NCBI GenBank assembly: GCA_002189035.1
Contig: NEEC01000002.1
Location: forward strand, 1-64,000
Source: Utricularia gibba
Taxonomy: Eukaryota; Streptophyta; Magnoliopsida; Lamiales; Lentibulariaceae
Reading direction: 5' to 3'
Length of the DNA: 64,000 nt
The position numbers and the translations under genes were made by a program. The notes under the pieces were generated by a model. It searched no databases. It worked only from the letters and a program-made list of their open reading frames with translations, and was not told the origin of the DNA. Positions 50,620-61,150 of the stretch are shown here, one piece after another. The first letter of the stretch is position 1; every line of letters begins with the position of its first letter.

Positions 50620-52340
50620 CTACCAGGGCTTGTGATCCCCGTTTGGGCCAGCACTCCAGTTGAGAACACTCTCCCCTGGTTTCAGGAATACCGTATCGTC
50701 ATGCGGTAGCTTACGTGCGAGCCCGTTTAAGATTTGGTGGAACGCATCCCCTGGTTGAGCAGGCTGCGGGAAAAGCATGGCCTGTTTCATTGAAGGATTG
50801 GCCAGTAGCCTCTGCTTCCTCAGAATAACTTCAACCGGGATGGATGTGAGTATCGTGTCCAAGTACGGGACATCTTGCTCGGCGACATGGACCCCAATTT
50901 CTTCCCATGGTATTGCATCAGCAAATGGCAGTACGATGTCATCTGCTATGATCACTGGGAGACACCCAAAAATCACAGCTTCCACAAGTCTTGGACTCCA
51001 TGGCGCCCAACCTAAGGGGCATAAACAGAAAATGGCCCGCTGCATATCCTCGTAGTAGGTGGTTGGTCGGTCCGTCGAGATGTCAAACAGAGGATTGTTC
51101 TTGAAGTTCTCCCAAATTGATGCTCTTGCTCCTCTGCACATCAAGGAGATATGGTAAAAGAACCATCCATTATTCTGCGTTTAGCAGTGAAATCATTTCG
51201 AGAAAGCCAAGTACTAACCTTGCATAGTAACCACCTTCAGGGTCATTGTTCTCGTCATAAAAGAGACCTCGAAAGTACACAAATATGGATCGTGGGGTGT
51301 CGGGAGGAATCAAATGGGATTGCATTTTCTCCGGTGGTGCATACGGAGGTATTGTTATCGATCCCTTGTTCAAGCAAACATGGTTTCGTTGTCCAAAAGT
51401 CTGTACCAACGTTGCACGCTGAAGTAAAGGGAGAATGCCCCTTTTTATTGCTTTCTCTTCCTACACAAGAGAAGCAGCCCATGAGCCACAGCAGCTCAAG
51501 AATCCACAAGTTATGAGGGCGTAAAGCTTAGTCATACCTGATAATGAAAGCAGGCGCCAAAATCATGAGGAACAAGAAAGAAGTGATCACCACCCTCCGA
51601 TCTGTTCCAGTAACGCCATTGCATCGAAACAAGCTGTATGGCGCTTCTCATGATCCTAGGAGCTTTAAAAGGCAGTGGCAGTCCATTGGGTGCAAGATCG
51701 CAGGTCGTGTAAACAGGAATATAAAACCAATCGGCTTCATCGGGATTGAGGGTTCGAACAGGACTGGATAGCAGAAATTGGTGCATGAATATCTCAGCAG
51801 CAAACATGTGAGTTAGGCAGCGTGCGTCCTTCTGCAGGATTTTCTTATTGTATTTACTTGGAAGTTCATATACATACACTTTCAATCTTCCCACCGGGTT
51901 GTCCTCGAGGACATCACCAGCACTTCCTGCGTTATTTTACAGACAGAAATGTTGGTTTCAAGGTGCAAATCCTCAGCAACTTGCAGCACTCTTTATGACA
52001 GATGTGAACGGGCAAATTAGCTCCCATTCAAATTCTCAAGAAACAAACCAGATAACTCCAAATGATTGCATGATACTAATTACCATGACCCACAGCTAGA
52101 AATGAGGAGCCGAAAAACCAGAAAAAAACAGGCATTACAAAATGCGACTCTCAAAGCCGTCCTAAAAGACAGTAGTTTCCAACTAATACCTGAAATCCTT
52201 TCAGTACGTGCGGAGTTTTGATGAATAATCCCAGAAACATGAATAGCGCCCAGAAACAATGAAGGAATGATCAAGAGTAGGACAACCCGTGTGCAGAGCC
52301 GCATCATTCCTCGTCTCAAAAACCAGCAAAACACATTCAT
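50620..52340 (-). CDS. IRX10: Xylan beta-1,4-xylosyltransferase, IRX10/IRX10-L type (GT47)
   Basis: Golgi GT47 exostosin-family enzyme that extends the xylan backbone of secondary or primary cell walls. Four exons (52340-52190, 51926-51538, 51460-51219, 51133-50620) close to 1296 bases, 431 residues. A hydrophobic N-terminal stretch (VVLLLIIPSLFLGAIHV) acts as signal or anchor. The GT47 core begins GRLKVYVYELPSKYNKK and continues with DEADWFYIPVYTTCDL, HFFLVPHDFGACFHYQEEKAI, PRSIFVYFRGLFYD, and the nucleotide-sugar region CLCPLGWAPWSPRLVEAVIFGCLPVIIADDIVLPFADAIPW. The end, NWSAGPNGDHKPW, is the IRX10 signature tail. The ATG at 52307 gives a slightly shorter alternative start. Frame intact. 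Confidence 0.94.
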
Positions 52341-52912
52341 TTCTTGGTTTGATGGAGAATCAATAAAATGGGCACTTTCAGAAGCGGTTGGAGAGTCACA
52401 TTTGGAAGTTGTTCGCGAGTTCCCTTCATGACTCCAATTCTTGCAATTAAAGGATCCAGTTAGATGCGGAAAGAAATCGTCATTTTCATGGCATTATCGA
52501 AGTATTTCATTTACCAGCCCACAGTATTCAATATTCAATATGCTCCAGAGTCCAGACCATCATACTTTCCAACGATGGCCAAAACGAAACCGCCCATGCA
52601 GTATGCTGCAAAAACGGACGTCTGGACGAAGAAAGAAACCTCCCTCCCTCTCACGGGATTTGGCAAAAAAGGAAACCTCTGGATGTCAGCATTATTACAT
52701 AAGCAGCCCCTAAATTTTCTCAAATTTCGATTTATGTAACTCTGCAACAAAAACAAAATCTTATTTGAAGACTACCAACAGCATCGACCCAACGGGAGGA
52801 AAAAGAATACGTTCATAACGACACCAGAATTATTAACAACAGTAAACTGAAGGATCAATCGAGCAGAGTAAACAACGTCTCCAGAAAGTTTGTTCAGGCA
52901 TTGCTAAGAGGA
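52341..52912. other. Spacer between IRX10-type gene and Rieske relic
   Basis: 572 bases, presumably the IRX10 promoter and leader. Open frames at 52441-52756 on both strands have no similarity. Confidence 0.5.
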
Positions 52913-54130
52913 CTATCCTCCGATCAACAGTTTCTTCTCATCCAGGAAAGTGTAAGTAGGTACCTCCAGATTGTACGGGGCAGGCCCTTTGCGAATCCTG
53001 CCGGAGATGTCGTACCACCCACCAAAAACACCAGCATTTGGCAACGGGATGCAGCCAAGATGAGTGCAAACACCGACCACCACAGCCTCACAGCATCCTC
53101 CTGGGGATCTCCTAATGAGGAAACATCAATTCTGTTGGCCAACTTGATTTCATCTTCAGTTCGACTCCTAATGAACACTGGCTTCCCATGCCACTTCACT
53201 GTGACTGTTGACCCAGGCTCGATGCTCGACAGGTTCACTTCAAGGATACAAGAGCAAGGACATCCTTACTGGCAGATATGCTCAAAACGAACCTAAGTAT
53301 AAGGAGACGGGCCAATGATGCATACACAAAAGCGAGTTTGCTTGGATCAACAGCAAGGTAGCGCTACTGATTGTGCTCATCATAAACAATATTTGCACTG
53401 GGATTCTTCATAGCAGCAACTGTAGCAGGGATTCCTGGAATCCACCCTGCTTCGCGTTCCTGTGCTAACCCTGTTACTAGCCCTGGAGCAATAGTACCAG
53501 AACAAAACCTTAGAACAGTAAAATGAAAAAAAAAATTGATAAGGCAACATGAGTCTCTAACTCAAAAGGGAATCAAAGAAAGATGAAATAACGGGAAGCA
53601 AAAAGCATGGATCCCATAGCGAGAACTGTAATATGCTGGAACACATACTGCTGAATTCTCCAATAATACTGGACGCTTGCAAGAGGCAGTAGTCCATAAA
53701 CATTGAAAAAACGATAACTCTTTTATGCATCTGGAGGGCGGAATCCAAGCAGCCAAGCAAGCATCAGATCCCAAAAGGAAGCCCCGAAACGAGAGACGGA
53801 AACCACCCAGTAAAAAATCAGTGAAACCACATAAAGGAAAGCCAGTTCTCTATCACATTTTGATCAAGAGATCCATTTTTACTGACTCAGGAATAGATGG
53901 CAAGAGAAAAAAGGCCTTCTTCACGTATTCTACGCTTCAATCAAGAAAAGGGGTTTAAAAGATATACAGAAGAAACCCAGAGACCTCTGTGAGAATAGGA
54001 AACACGATTATCCGGAGAGAGAGCTCCATAGTGTCCGGCGCTAAAAGGGCTTGTGTAAATGAAAGCCGCAGAGGGAGCACTAGCAGAATTCCATGTGGGG
54101 AGGACGATCTCCGCCAGGTACCCTCAGCAT
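52913..54130 (-). pseudogene. UCR1: Mitochondrial Rieske iron-sulfur protein (complex III) pseudogene
   Basis: Decayed copy of the nuclear gene for the Rieske subunit of cytochrome bc1. The start MLRV lies at 54130 and is followed, one frame over, by a presequence-like FIYTSPFSAGHYGALSPDN. After an intron come GIPATVAAMKNPSANIVYDEHN, then a TAG, then DPSKLAF joined directly to VYASLARLL, so about ten residues of the hinge and membrane segment are lost. [13 protein letters not shown] runs into TGA after a one-base loss before [23 protein letters not shown]. Cluster box 1 survives as CTHLGC, but an in-frame gap joins GGW to YDISGR, removing box 2 with its Cys and His ligands. The tail EKKLLIGG with TAG ends at 52913. 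The retained intron shows an unprocessed duplicate. It cannot bind a Rieske cluster. Confidence 0.9.
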
Positions 54131-55062
54131 CTTCTAAACTTCAATCTGAATGATTTGCCAAAGTGCCAACAAAGTTGCCGGGGCTTTTGAGCGTCTCGAA
54201 CCCGGTGGATCGAAAATTTCTGCAATTTTCACGGAGGATTCCAGGCTTCGTATTCGCTCGAGGAGGAAAATTGCTCTTGGATTTTCTGTTCGGCCCATTT
54301 GAAATTGTTCTGGGCTTTTCGTGATTCCTAAAACAATATTATTTATCCGTATTTCAGTCGGACCCATATAGATCCGCAAGCCCCATCGATCCGTTTAACA
54401 TTGAATAATTGATGACGACTCACTGTTGCCGTTGGGATACTCGTCGAGAATCTCTTGCGTCATCGTCTCCTCGCCATTTCCCTTTTGTAGCTTTCGTTTG
54501 TTTTCATTTTCTTTTATTGGTACAGTTTTCTTTCGATGTTATGCCTTTGGATTCTACTCGGGTACTCTCGTGTCCGAGTCGATTATGTTGAGCGCTTACA
54601 CGTTTTTTTTTTTTTTGGAATGAATTCCTCACTGGATCTGTGAATGCGCTGATCAGCGAAAAGATAGAAAACTTGGGTCATTTTAGAGATTTCTTGAGTG
54701 CTTTCACTTGGTATAGCATCTACGTGGTTTATTATAAAGACCGTTCTGACTATAGAATTGGCTGCTGGCCGTAATTCTAGCTAGTAGGTTTGTTATCTTT
54801 GAACTGTATATATGATTACTGGTTCGTAAAATCAACAGAGCGTGCCTTGTACGGTTTTTTTCTTTTTTCTTTTTTTTTTACAGGAAAGATGGAAAGGTTT
54901 TATTGCATGAACTCGATATATTCATCATTTCTTACACACTATTTGGGCTGCTGATTCACATCCATGGTGTGTTTTTTTGGTTTTCAGACTTGATCTGAGT
55001 AGTACTTGGCGCTGGTCTGCTGCGATTATTGTGCCCCATCACCTTTGATCACTGGTGTAAGA
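54131..55062. other. Divergent spacer upstream of the otubain-like gene
   Basis: This holds the former promoter of the Rieske relic and the leader of the otubain-like gene. T-rich tracts occur at 54604 and 54857. The minus frame 54134-54379 lacks any family match. An alternative in-frame ATG for the otubain-like gene lies at 55006. Confidence 0.5.
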
Positions 55063-56997
55063 ATGGAAAATCAAGATGCGACTGCTGAAGAGTTTGAAGT
55101 AAGTAGCAAGCCTACTATACAGCCTGAAGAAACTGATAGCTGGGAGAATTTCAAGGATGGCGACATAATGCAACAAAAGTATGCTATCCAAGCTGAGGAA
55201 GCCGCGAAAATTCCATTCATTGGCGACAAGGTGATCATGAAGGAAGAGATTTTGTCTGGGGCATTTGTCTCTGTTCATTAACATTATAATCTTTTTCATA
55301 CAAAACTTCCATGGCTTCAGGGGGTTCTTTTTTAATCTTTTATCCATTTATCGTAAGTAATCATGTTCCTTTCTCTGTTTCCATATTGACATCAGAATGT
55401 CTGGTTTTCTCCTTCAATCTATCTTGCTATGGGATATTTTAGGAGCCTCTGTCATCATTAGAAGCTGAATACAAGTTGGGAAACCCTGTATTTGTAACAA
55501 AGATCAAGGTCTGTTTTCTTATTAAATAATCCACCTGTTTTAAGTTTTCCCCGTGTGGCTATTGATTTTTGATATGCATTTAGGCTCTAGCACAGCAATA
55601 TGATTCCATCAGGAGAACCAGGGGAGATGGGAATTGTTTCTTTCGAGGCTTCATGTTTGCATACCTTGTACGTCTTCTTGAGTATCTAGAGATTCTTCAT
55701 CATGGTTTCTCCTTTTCAGCTGGGATCATGGTCTCTAAAAATTAGTAAGTTCCCTGCTCAGGAGCACATCCTCATAACACAAGATCGTGCAGAATTTGAT
55801 CGCGTCAAATTCAATGTGGAGCAATGTAGAAGAACACTTCTCGATTTGGGCTATGCAGAATTTACTTTTGAAGATTTTTTCTCGGTATGGATTATTTATC
55901 TCCCAAACTATCCTTCCCATGTTTCAATCAGATTGCTAATCCTGCTTGTATGGGCAACTTCGTTCATCGGTGCATAATGTTCTGGGAGTTTATGTCTTAC
56001 CATTCAACAAATGTTATCAGCTTGTCATGAGAGATGCTACATCGATTGACTTGCTGCTCACTCTGTGGTAGTAGCTATGCTGAGATGCACAATTACTACA
56101 TTACCTGACCATAATAAATCTCTTCATAATTTTAGGGAAGCTTTATTTTACAATTGATTTTTATATTCACTCGGTTCACTTTTAGCCTACTTTGTTTTCA
56201 GTTTTTCCTTGAACAACTTGAGATTGTCCTTGGGACTGGTGATTCCATAAGGTTTATTAACTGACATTTATTTCCCTTTGTAGTTGACCTTCGTCCTTGC
56301 TTATCCAGTGGCAACACGCTAACGCTTGTATTCTATGTACAGTCATGATGAGCTCGTGAAAAGATGCAGAGATCATTCAGTATCTGACTACGGTAAGTGG
56401 GGGTTATCATAGATCTTGTGCTTACTCACGTTCTTGTTCCTTACCAACGTCCATTAAACGGGAGCTTTTGGTCAGTGGTAATGTTCTTCAGGTTTATTAC
56501 ATCTGGCGAAATAAGAAAGCGCACAGAGTTTTATGAACCATTTGTTCAAGGTTTAACAAATTCCTCAGTGGACCAGGTAAATTCTCTAAACCTTAAAGCA
56601 TTATGTTAGTTACCCAGCTCTTCGTTCATGTCTGTTGATGCATTAGGATCCACGATGCCTGCGATTTATAAAACACTTTGCACAACAAAATCTAATTGCT
56701 CCATGACCTCCCTCCTCCTGTGTCTTTTTTTGTTTGGAAAAGTTCTGCAAGTCCTCTGTGGAGCCAATGGGAGAAGAGAGTGATCACGTGCACATCACAG
56801 CCTTGTCCGATGCATTGGGTGTGCCAATTCGAGTAGTATATCTTGACCGAAGTTGTGATGACAGAGGCAATGCGATAGTTAACCACCATGACTTTACCCC
56901 CGCCCAAAGCAATGTCACTGATGCGTCTGAGCCGCTCAAGCCATTCATAAACTTGCTGTATCGTCCCGGCCACTATGATATTCTGTACCCAAAATGA
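55063..56997 (+). CDS. OTU1: Otubain-like deubiquitinase (OTUB1 family)
   Basis: Cysteine protease of the OTU family that cleaves ubiquitin chains, cytosolic or nuclear. Eight exons (55063-55230, 55443-55508, 55584-55667, 55762-55884, 56202-56251, 56343-56392, 56476-56576, 56743-56997) give 897 bases, 298 residues. The catalytic loop is RRTRGDGNCFFRGFMFAYL, with aspartate 93 and cysteine 96. The catalytic histidine is in RPGHYDILYP near the C-terminus. Between them are the otubain blocks EFTFEDFFSFFLEQLE, SVSDYVVMFFRFITSGEIR, DQFCKSSVEPMGEESDHVHITALSDALGVPIRVVYLDR. The acidic N-terminus holds PFIGDKEPLSSLEAEY. The start at 55063 (MENQDATAEE) matches family length; 55006 would add 19 residues. 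No frame breaks. Confidence 0.94.
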
Positions 56998-57377
56998 GCG
57001 TAAGCCATAAACTTGGGGTGGCTTCTTCTCGTATGTTGAACAATGTATCGTCTAATCTGACCCTTACAACAGCCTCTACGTTATGTACTCGAGGAAGAAT
57101 AATCTCCGCAGAGTGCATATTTCGAGGTTTGATTCCAGACATTTTGCTACTTGTTCACTACATACGTGAAGTTAGAAATCCAGGAGGTTGACTTCTTCAT
57201 TCATCATTTGAGTAGTGGACCCTGAAGTACAAGATGTTGGAGTGCTATGGAGTAGTTGGCAGATTCCCCGCTGGTATCATCATCATCCTTGGGAAAATAT
57301 CTCTTGAGTATGTATGATCCGTATTCACCCCCTTCTGTACAACATACTGTACACATCAGCACTTGCTGCTAAATGGA
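56998..57377. other. Tail-to-tail 3' flanks
   Basis: 380 bases between the stop codons of the otubain-like gene (plus) and the small P-loop gene (minus). No coding features seen. Confidence 0.55.
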
Positions 57378-58278
57378 TCAAATCTGGAAAGAAACAGGGG
57401 AGATGAAAAAAAGCCCACCGTTGATGCAGTAAATACTCGAGACCCATCTCTTGTAAATGTACAGCAGCCTTGGCGAGTCACCGTTGTGAGTGTCTGACAG
57501 AAGAAGTTCACAGGGGCCTTTCTCCCTGTGAATAACAATGGATTGAGAAAAAAGAAAAAAAAAAAAAAAAAGGTATCCAAAGATGAGCACATGCATACTT
57601 GGCATGGTGAATGGCGTTGTGACAAAGTGATAGAACACGGGTCATTGCCATGTCTCTTCCTCTAGGGTTGTTGTACCTCTCCTGGCATTTCCTTCAAGAA
57701 ATCAGAATGGGAAGTTTGAGCTCTATGATCTGAGTGAACGGATGATATGAAGAAAAGATTCTTACTTGTCGTGAAAATGATCCACGAAATCATCAATGAT
57801 GATTAGTTTCGGCATATTATCATGCAGGTGGAATGCAGCGAAGTACTTCTTGATTCCTTCATCATCCTCTACATATCTTCAGGTAAATTGGACCAAATAT
57901 CTCAGAGACGCTGCATCTCTAAAATATGAAGATATATGTGGTTGCTTACTTCATTTGAATCCGCTGGAAAATCTCCGAAGATGGAGCAACACCCTGGGAA
58001 AGGAGGGGAGGGTTCATTTCTAGCCTCCGTTTATTGCAAAGGATCACTATAGCGCCATTTCCTTCGGGCCCAGAATTGAATGCGAATTGGAAGAGCAACG
58101 AGGTTTTACCACTTCAAACAAAAACTTCGGAAATCAGCTAAGTAAAATCAAATGAAAGGAAGTTAAGTAGATAGGAGGATCAGTACGAGGAAGGCGGCCC
58201 CGAGAGAAGAACAATTGGCTTCGCCTTAACCGGAAGCTCGTGATTTGTCGCCTGCCTGAAAAAAAATCTCTCCACCAT
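57378..58278 (-). CDS. Small P-loop ATPase-like protein (SWSAP1-like, tentative)
   Basis: Small RecA-like ATPase candidate. Five exons (58278-58187, 58111-57950, 57876-57766, 57691-57599, 57525-57378) close exactly to 606 bases, 201 residues, which strongly supports the model even though no frame exceeds 90 codons. A Walker A motif GPPSSGKTS spans the exon 1/2 junction. A hydrophobic strand ending in aspartates (MPKLIIIDDFVDHF) fits Walker B. Then come KCQERYNNPRGRDMAM, LCHNAIHHAK and CELLLSDTHNGDSPRLLYIYKRW. I recognise the sequence type as a conserved, mostly uncharacterised plant family resembling SWSAP1-like RecA proteins. That name is an inference; the domain order is what I see. The ATG lies only 104 bases from the divergent RARE1-like gene. 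Confidence 0.78.
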
Positions 58279-58382
58279 TTGCTTCCCGGATTTTGTGATT
58301 ATCAGTTTTTCGCGCACTAACTCTTTATTTGGTCGTCCGTCGCTGTGCGGTTACCCATTTGAAGCTGCTGCAATAGTAGTCA
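58279..58382. promoter_or_regulatory. Compact bidirectional promoter
   Basis: Only 104 bases separate the start codons of the P-loop gene (minus) and the RARE1-like PPR gene (plus). Both core promoters, or at least both leaders, must share this space or extend into each other's coding region. No TATA box is visible. Confidence 0.6.
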
Positions 58383-60644
58383 ATGGGGAGTCTGCAATTA
58401 ATCAGCTCGAGTATCTCGCAAGCTTCGCTTCTCCACTCAAGAACAGCGAACTACGCTCAAAACCCATCTTGGGCATCTCTCAAGACTAAAAGATTCTCTC
58501 TCAAAATCTCTGGTGGACAGCAGAGCGGAGAGCTCGCAAATGTGCATTTGGTTTATCTTTGCAAACAGAATAAACTTGAGGACGCCCATGAATTCCTTTT
58601 GGAAATGGACAGGAATCAGATTCATATTTCCCCTCAATCTTACGTACAATTCCTCAAAGCATGCTCGCGGTTAAAATCCGTGAATATCGGGAAGTTGGTG
58701 CGCCGCAGGTTGAAGAATCTGCCGGGCTTTCCAGTTCATCATCTTATCCAAATGTTTTGCGAATGTGGTTGCCTATCGGATGCTCAGGAGGTGTTCGATG
58801 AAATGACTGAAAGAACTCTGACATCCGGGGCAATACTTATTTCAGCATATGCAGACAGAGGGATGACTTTGGAGGCTTTGGAAACTTTTCAGAAAGTTTT
58901 GGATTCAAATTGTAGGCTGAAAGCTTCTGTTTTTCTTTGCGTCTTGAAGTCTTTTGTTGGTTCCTCCCATCTGGAGGTTGGGAAACAGATCCATTGTCAA
59001 GTTATTAAGGCTGGATTCACAAACAGTGTTGTCATGGGCACTGCAATATGTAATATGTACGCTAAATGCAGGCATTTGGAGTTCGCTGAGATGTATTTTA
59101 GTCGGATGCTTGAAAAGAATACTGTCTCTTGGACAACAATGATGGTTGGCTATACACTAGCCGATCGGCACGAGGATGCATTGAGATGCTTGCTTAGGAT
59201 GGTAGTTCAAAATTTTGATTTGGACGAGTTTGTGTTTTCAATTAGTTTGAAGGCTTGTGCAGCTCTGTCTGATCACAGGATGGGAAAGCAAATTCATGGG
59301 TGGATTGTGAAGCTTGGAATGGAAGCTGAAGTTTCCGTTGGCACACCTCTTGTAGACTTTTACGTTAAATCTCAAGATATGGAATCTGCTTGTAGAACAT
59401 TTGAGAAGATAAGTGAACCAAATGATGTATCTTGGAGTGCTATATTAAGTGGCTACTCGCAATTAGGTGAATTCGAAAAGTGTGCAAAATTTTTCAAGCG
59501 GTTGAGGATTGAAGGTGCTCTCTTAAACGAGTGCATGTTCACCAGTATTTTTCAGCTATGTTCGGCATTCACAGACCTCAGTTTTGGTTCTCAAGCTCAT
59601 GGAGATGCCATAAAAAGAGCGCTGGTTTCACGGCCTCGTGGAGAGAGTGCCATGATCACTATGTACGCAAAATGTGGAAGATTAGACTACGCTCTTCAAA
59701 TGTTTCATTCAATTGACGAACCTGACACAGTTGCTTGGACTGCTATCGTTTGCGCTTTTGCTTATCATGGTAATGCACTTGAAGCTCTAAAATTTTACAA
59801 AGAAATGCAAGCTTCAGGGGTCAGGGCGAATGCGGTTACATTTGTGGCAGTTCTTACTGCTTGTAGCCATGCTGGTCTAGTTCAAGAAGCAAGGCAGTGC
59901 TTGGAAACAATGAGCAGTGAATATGGTGTAGAGCCAAATCTAGACCACTACAATTGCATGGTTGATGTATATTCCCGGGCTGGCTTGTTGGAACAGGCAC
60001 TTCACTTGATAAAGACCATGCCATTCGAACCAGACGCAATGAGTTGGAAAAGCTTACTCGGAGGATGTACCATCCACAAGGATAATAATATTGGGAAAGA
60101 TGCTGCTGAGAAGCTACTTCACCTTGATCCCCAAGACACAGCTGCTTATATTCTCCTGTTCAATTTGCATGCTTCATCTGGGAACTGGGAAGAAGCTGGT
60201 CGCGTCAGGAAGCTTATGGTTGAGAGGGAGTTGAGTAAAGAGGTTGGGTGTAGCTGGATCACTGTAAAAGGAAAGATTCACCGTTTCGTTGTTGGCGATC
60301 GACACCATGATCAGACGGAGGAGATTTACTCAAAGCTTGAAGAACTAAACTTTTCCAGCAAAGGAAATGAGCTTCTGACTGACGATGACAGTGTATCAAA
60401 CATTGCGATTGCGAGAAGAGAGCAATCCCTCGTCCACAGTGAGAGGCTTGCGATTGCATTTGGGCTCATCTCAACGCAAGCCAACTGCCCAATCTTGGTG
60501 TTCAAGAATCTGAGGGCCTGCAGAGACTGCCATGAATTTTGCAAATACGTGTCGATGGCTACTGGGAGAACAATCGTTGTTAGAGATTCGAATCGATTTC
60601 ATCACTTTACTTCCGGGGATTGTTCCTGTGGGGACTATTGGTGA
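58383..60644 (+). CDS. RARE1: DYW-class PPR RNA editing factor, RARE1 (At5g13270)-like
   Basis: Plastid RNA-binding PPR protein with a C-terminal cytidine-deaminase-like DYW domain; the Arabidopsis relative edits a site in accD. One exon, 753 residues. A Ser-rich transit-like N-terminus leads to ANVHLVYLCKQNKLEDAHEFLLEMD, typical of this orthogroup, and then PLS repeats to about residue 560. The E/E+ motifs follow, with CSWITVKGKIHRFVVGDRHHDQTEEIY. The DYW domain holds the deaminase HSERLAIAFG (His and Glu), CRDCH, and the zinc-binding C-terminal GDCSCGDYW. All catalytic and zinc residues seem present. It lies tail-to-tail with a second DYW gene whose Arabidopsis relative is, from memory, a few loci away from RARE1. 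Confidence 0.9.
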   Translation: MGSLQLISSSISQASLLHSRTANYAQNPSWASLKTKRFSLKISGGQQSGELANVHLVYLCKQNKLEDAHEFLLEMDRNQIHISPQSYVQFLKACSRLKSVNIGKLVRRRLKNLPGFPVHHLIQMFCECGCLSDAQEVFDEMTERTLTSGAILISAYADRGMTLEALETFQKVLDSNCRLKASVFLCVLKSFVGSSHLEVGKQIHCQVIKAGFTNSVVMGTAICNMYAKCRHLEFAEMYFSRMLEKNTVSWTTMMVGYTLADRHEDALRCLLRMVVQNFDLDEFVFSISLKACAALSDHRMGKQIHGWIVKLGMEAEVSVGTPLVDFYVKSQDMESACRTFEKISEPNDVSWSAILSGYSQLGEFEKCAKFFKRLRIEGALLNECMFTSIFQLCSAFTDLSFGSQAHGDAIKRALVSRPRGESAMITMYAKCGRLDYALQMFHSIDEPDTVAWTAIVCAFAYHGNALEALKFYKEMQASGVRANAVTFVAVLTACSHAGLVQEARQCLETMSSEYGVEPNLDHYNCMVDVYSRAGLLEQALHLIKTMPFEPDAMSWKSLLGGCTIHKDNNIGKDAAEKLLHLDPQDTAAYILLFNLHASSGNWEEAGRVRKLMVERELSKEVGCSWITVKGKIHRFVVGDRHHDQTEEIYSKLEELNFSSKGNELLTDDDSVSNIAIARREQSLVHSERLAIAFGLISTQANCPILVFKNLRACRDCHEFCKYVSMATGRTIVVRDSNRFHHFTSGDCSCGDYW

Positions 60645-61150
60645 TACTTGTAAGTGCCCAGATAAATGAAAAGGATTAGTATATTCCAACCACCAATCAC
60701 TGAATCATTGTTGCATCGCAATTTAAGCACACAACATCAAACCAGCTGAGCTTCATCTTCAGGTGAGGTCGGTTAGTGGTGCCACATCACCCAAAATCTA
60801 AACCACTACCGACTTAGAGAAGTGTTCCGATAGAGGCTTGCCTCTCCAAAAAGGCCTTGGAAGGCACCAATACCTCTCTGGCTGCGAAAATGGTGCTCAG
60901 GGAAAGCCCCTTGGAAGGTGGCGAAGGAGACGATGTTATGTACGGTACGCCCCTGTCGACCCCCGCCCGCCTGAAAGCTACACTGAAATGCTCCGGCATC
61001 TTTGATCCATTTCCTTGTCAACAAAGAAAACCTTCTTCATTCCAATGGAGGAGCGGACACCAAACGTTCTTCAGTCCAGAACATGTTGGCGTGCTGTGTG
61101 CCCACCAGAGCATTCCCTTGGCTTTTCGTCCGTCTCTTCAACAAAAGCCA
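60645..61150. other. Tail-to-tail 3' flanks of two DYW genes
   Basis: 506 bases between the stop codons of the two PPR genes. The frame 60857-61342 is antisense to the end of the second PPR gene and is not a gene. Confidence 0.55.

Noticed and set aside
53725-53958. Basic 77-codon plus frame (KPRNERRKPPSKKS)
   Set aside because: It lies in the intron of the Rieske relic on the opposite strand, without conservation evidence.
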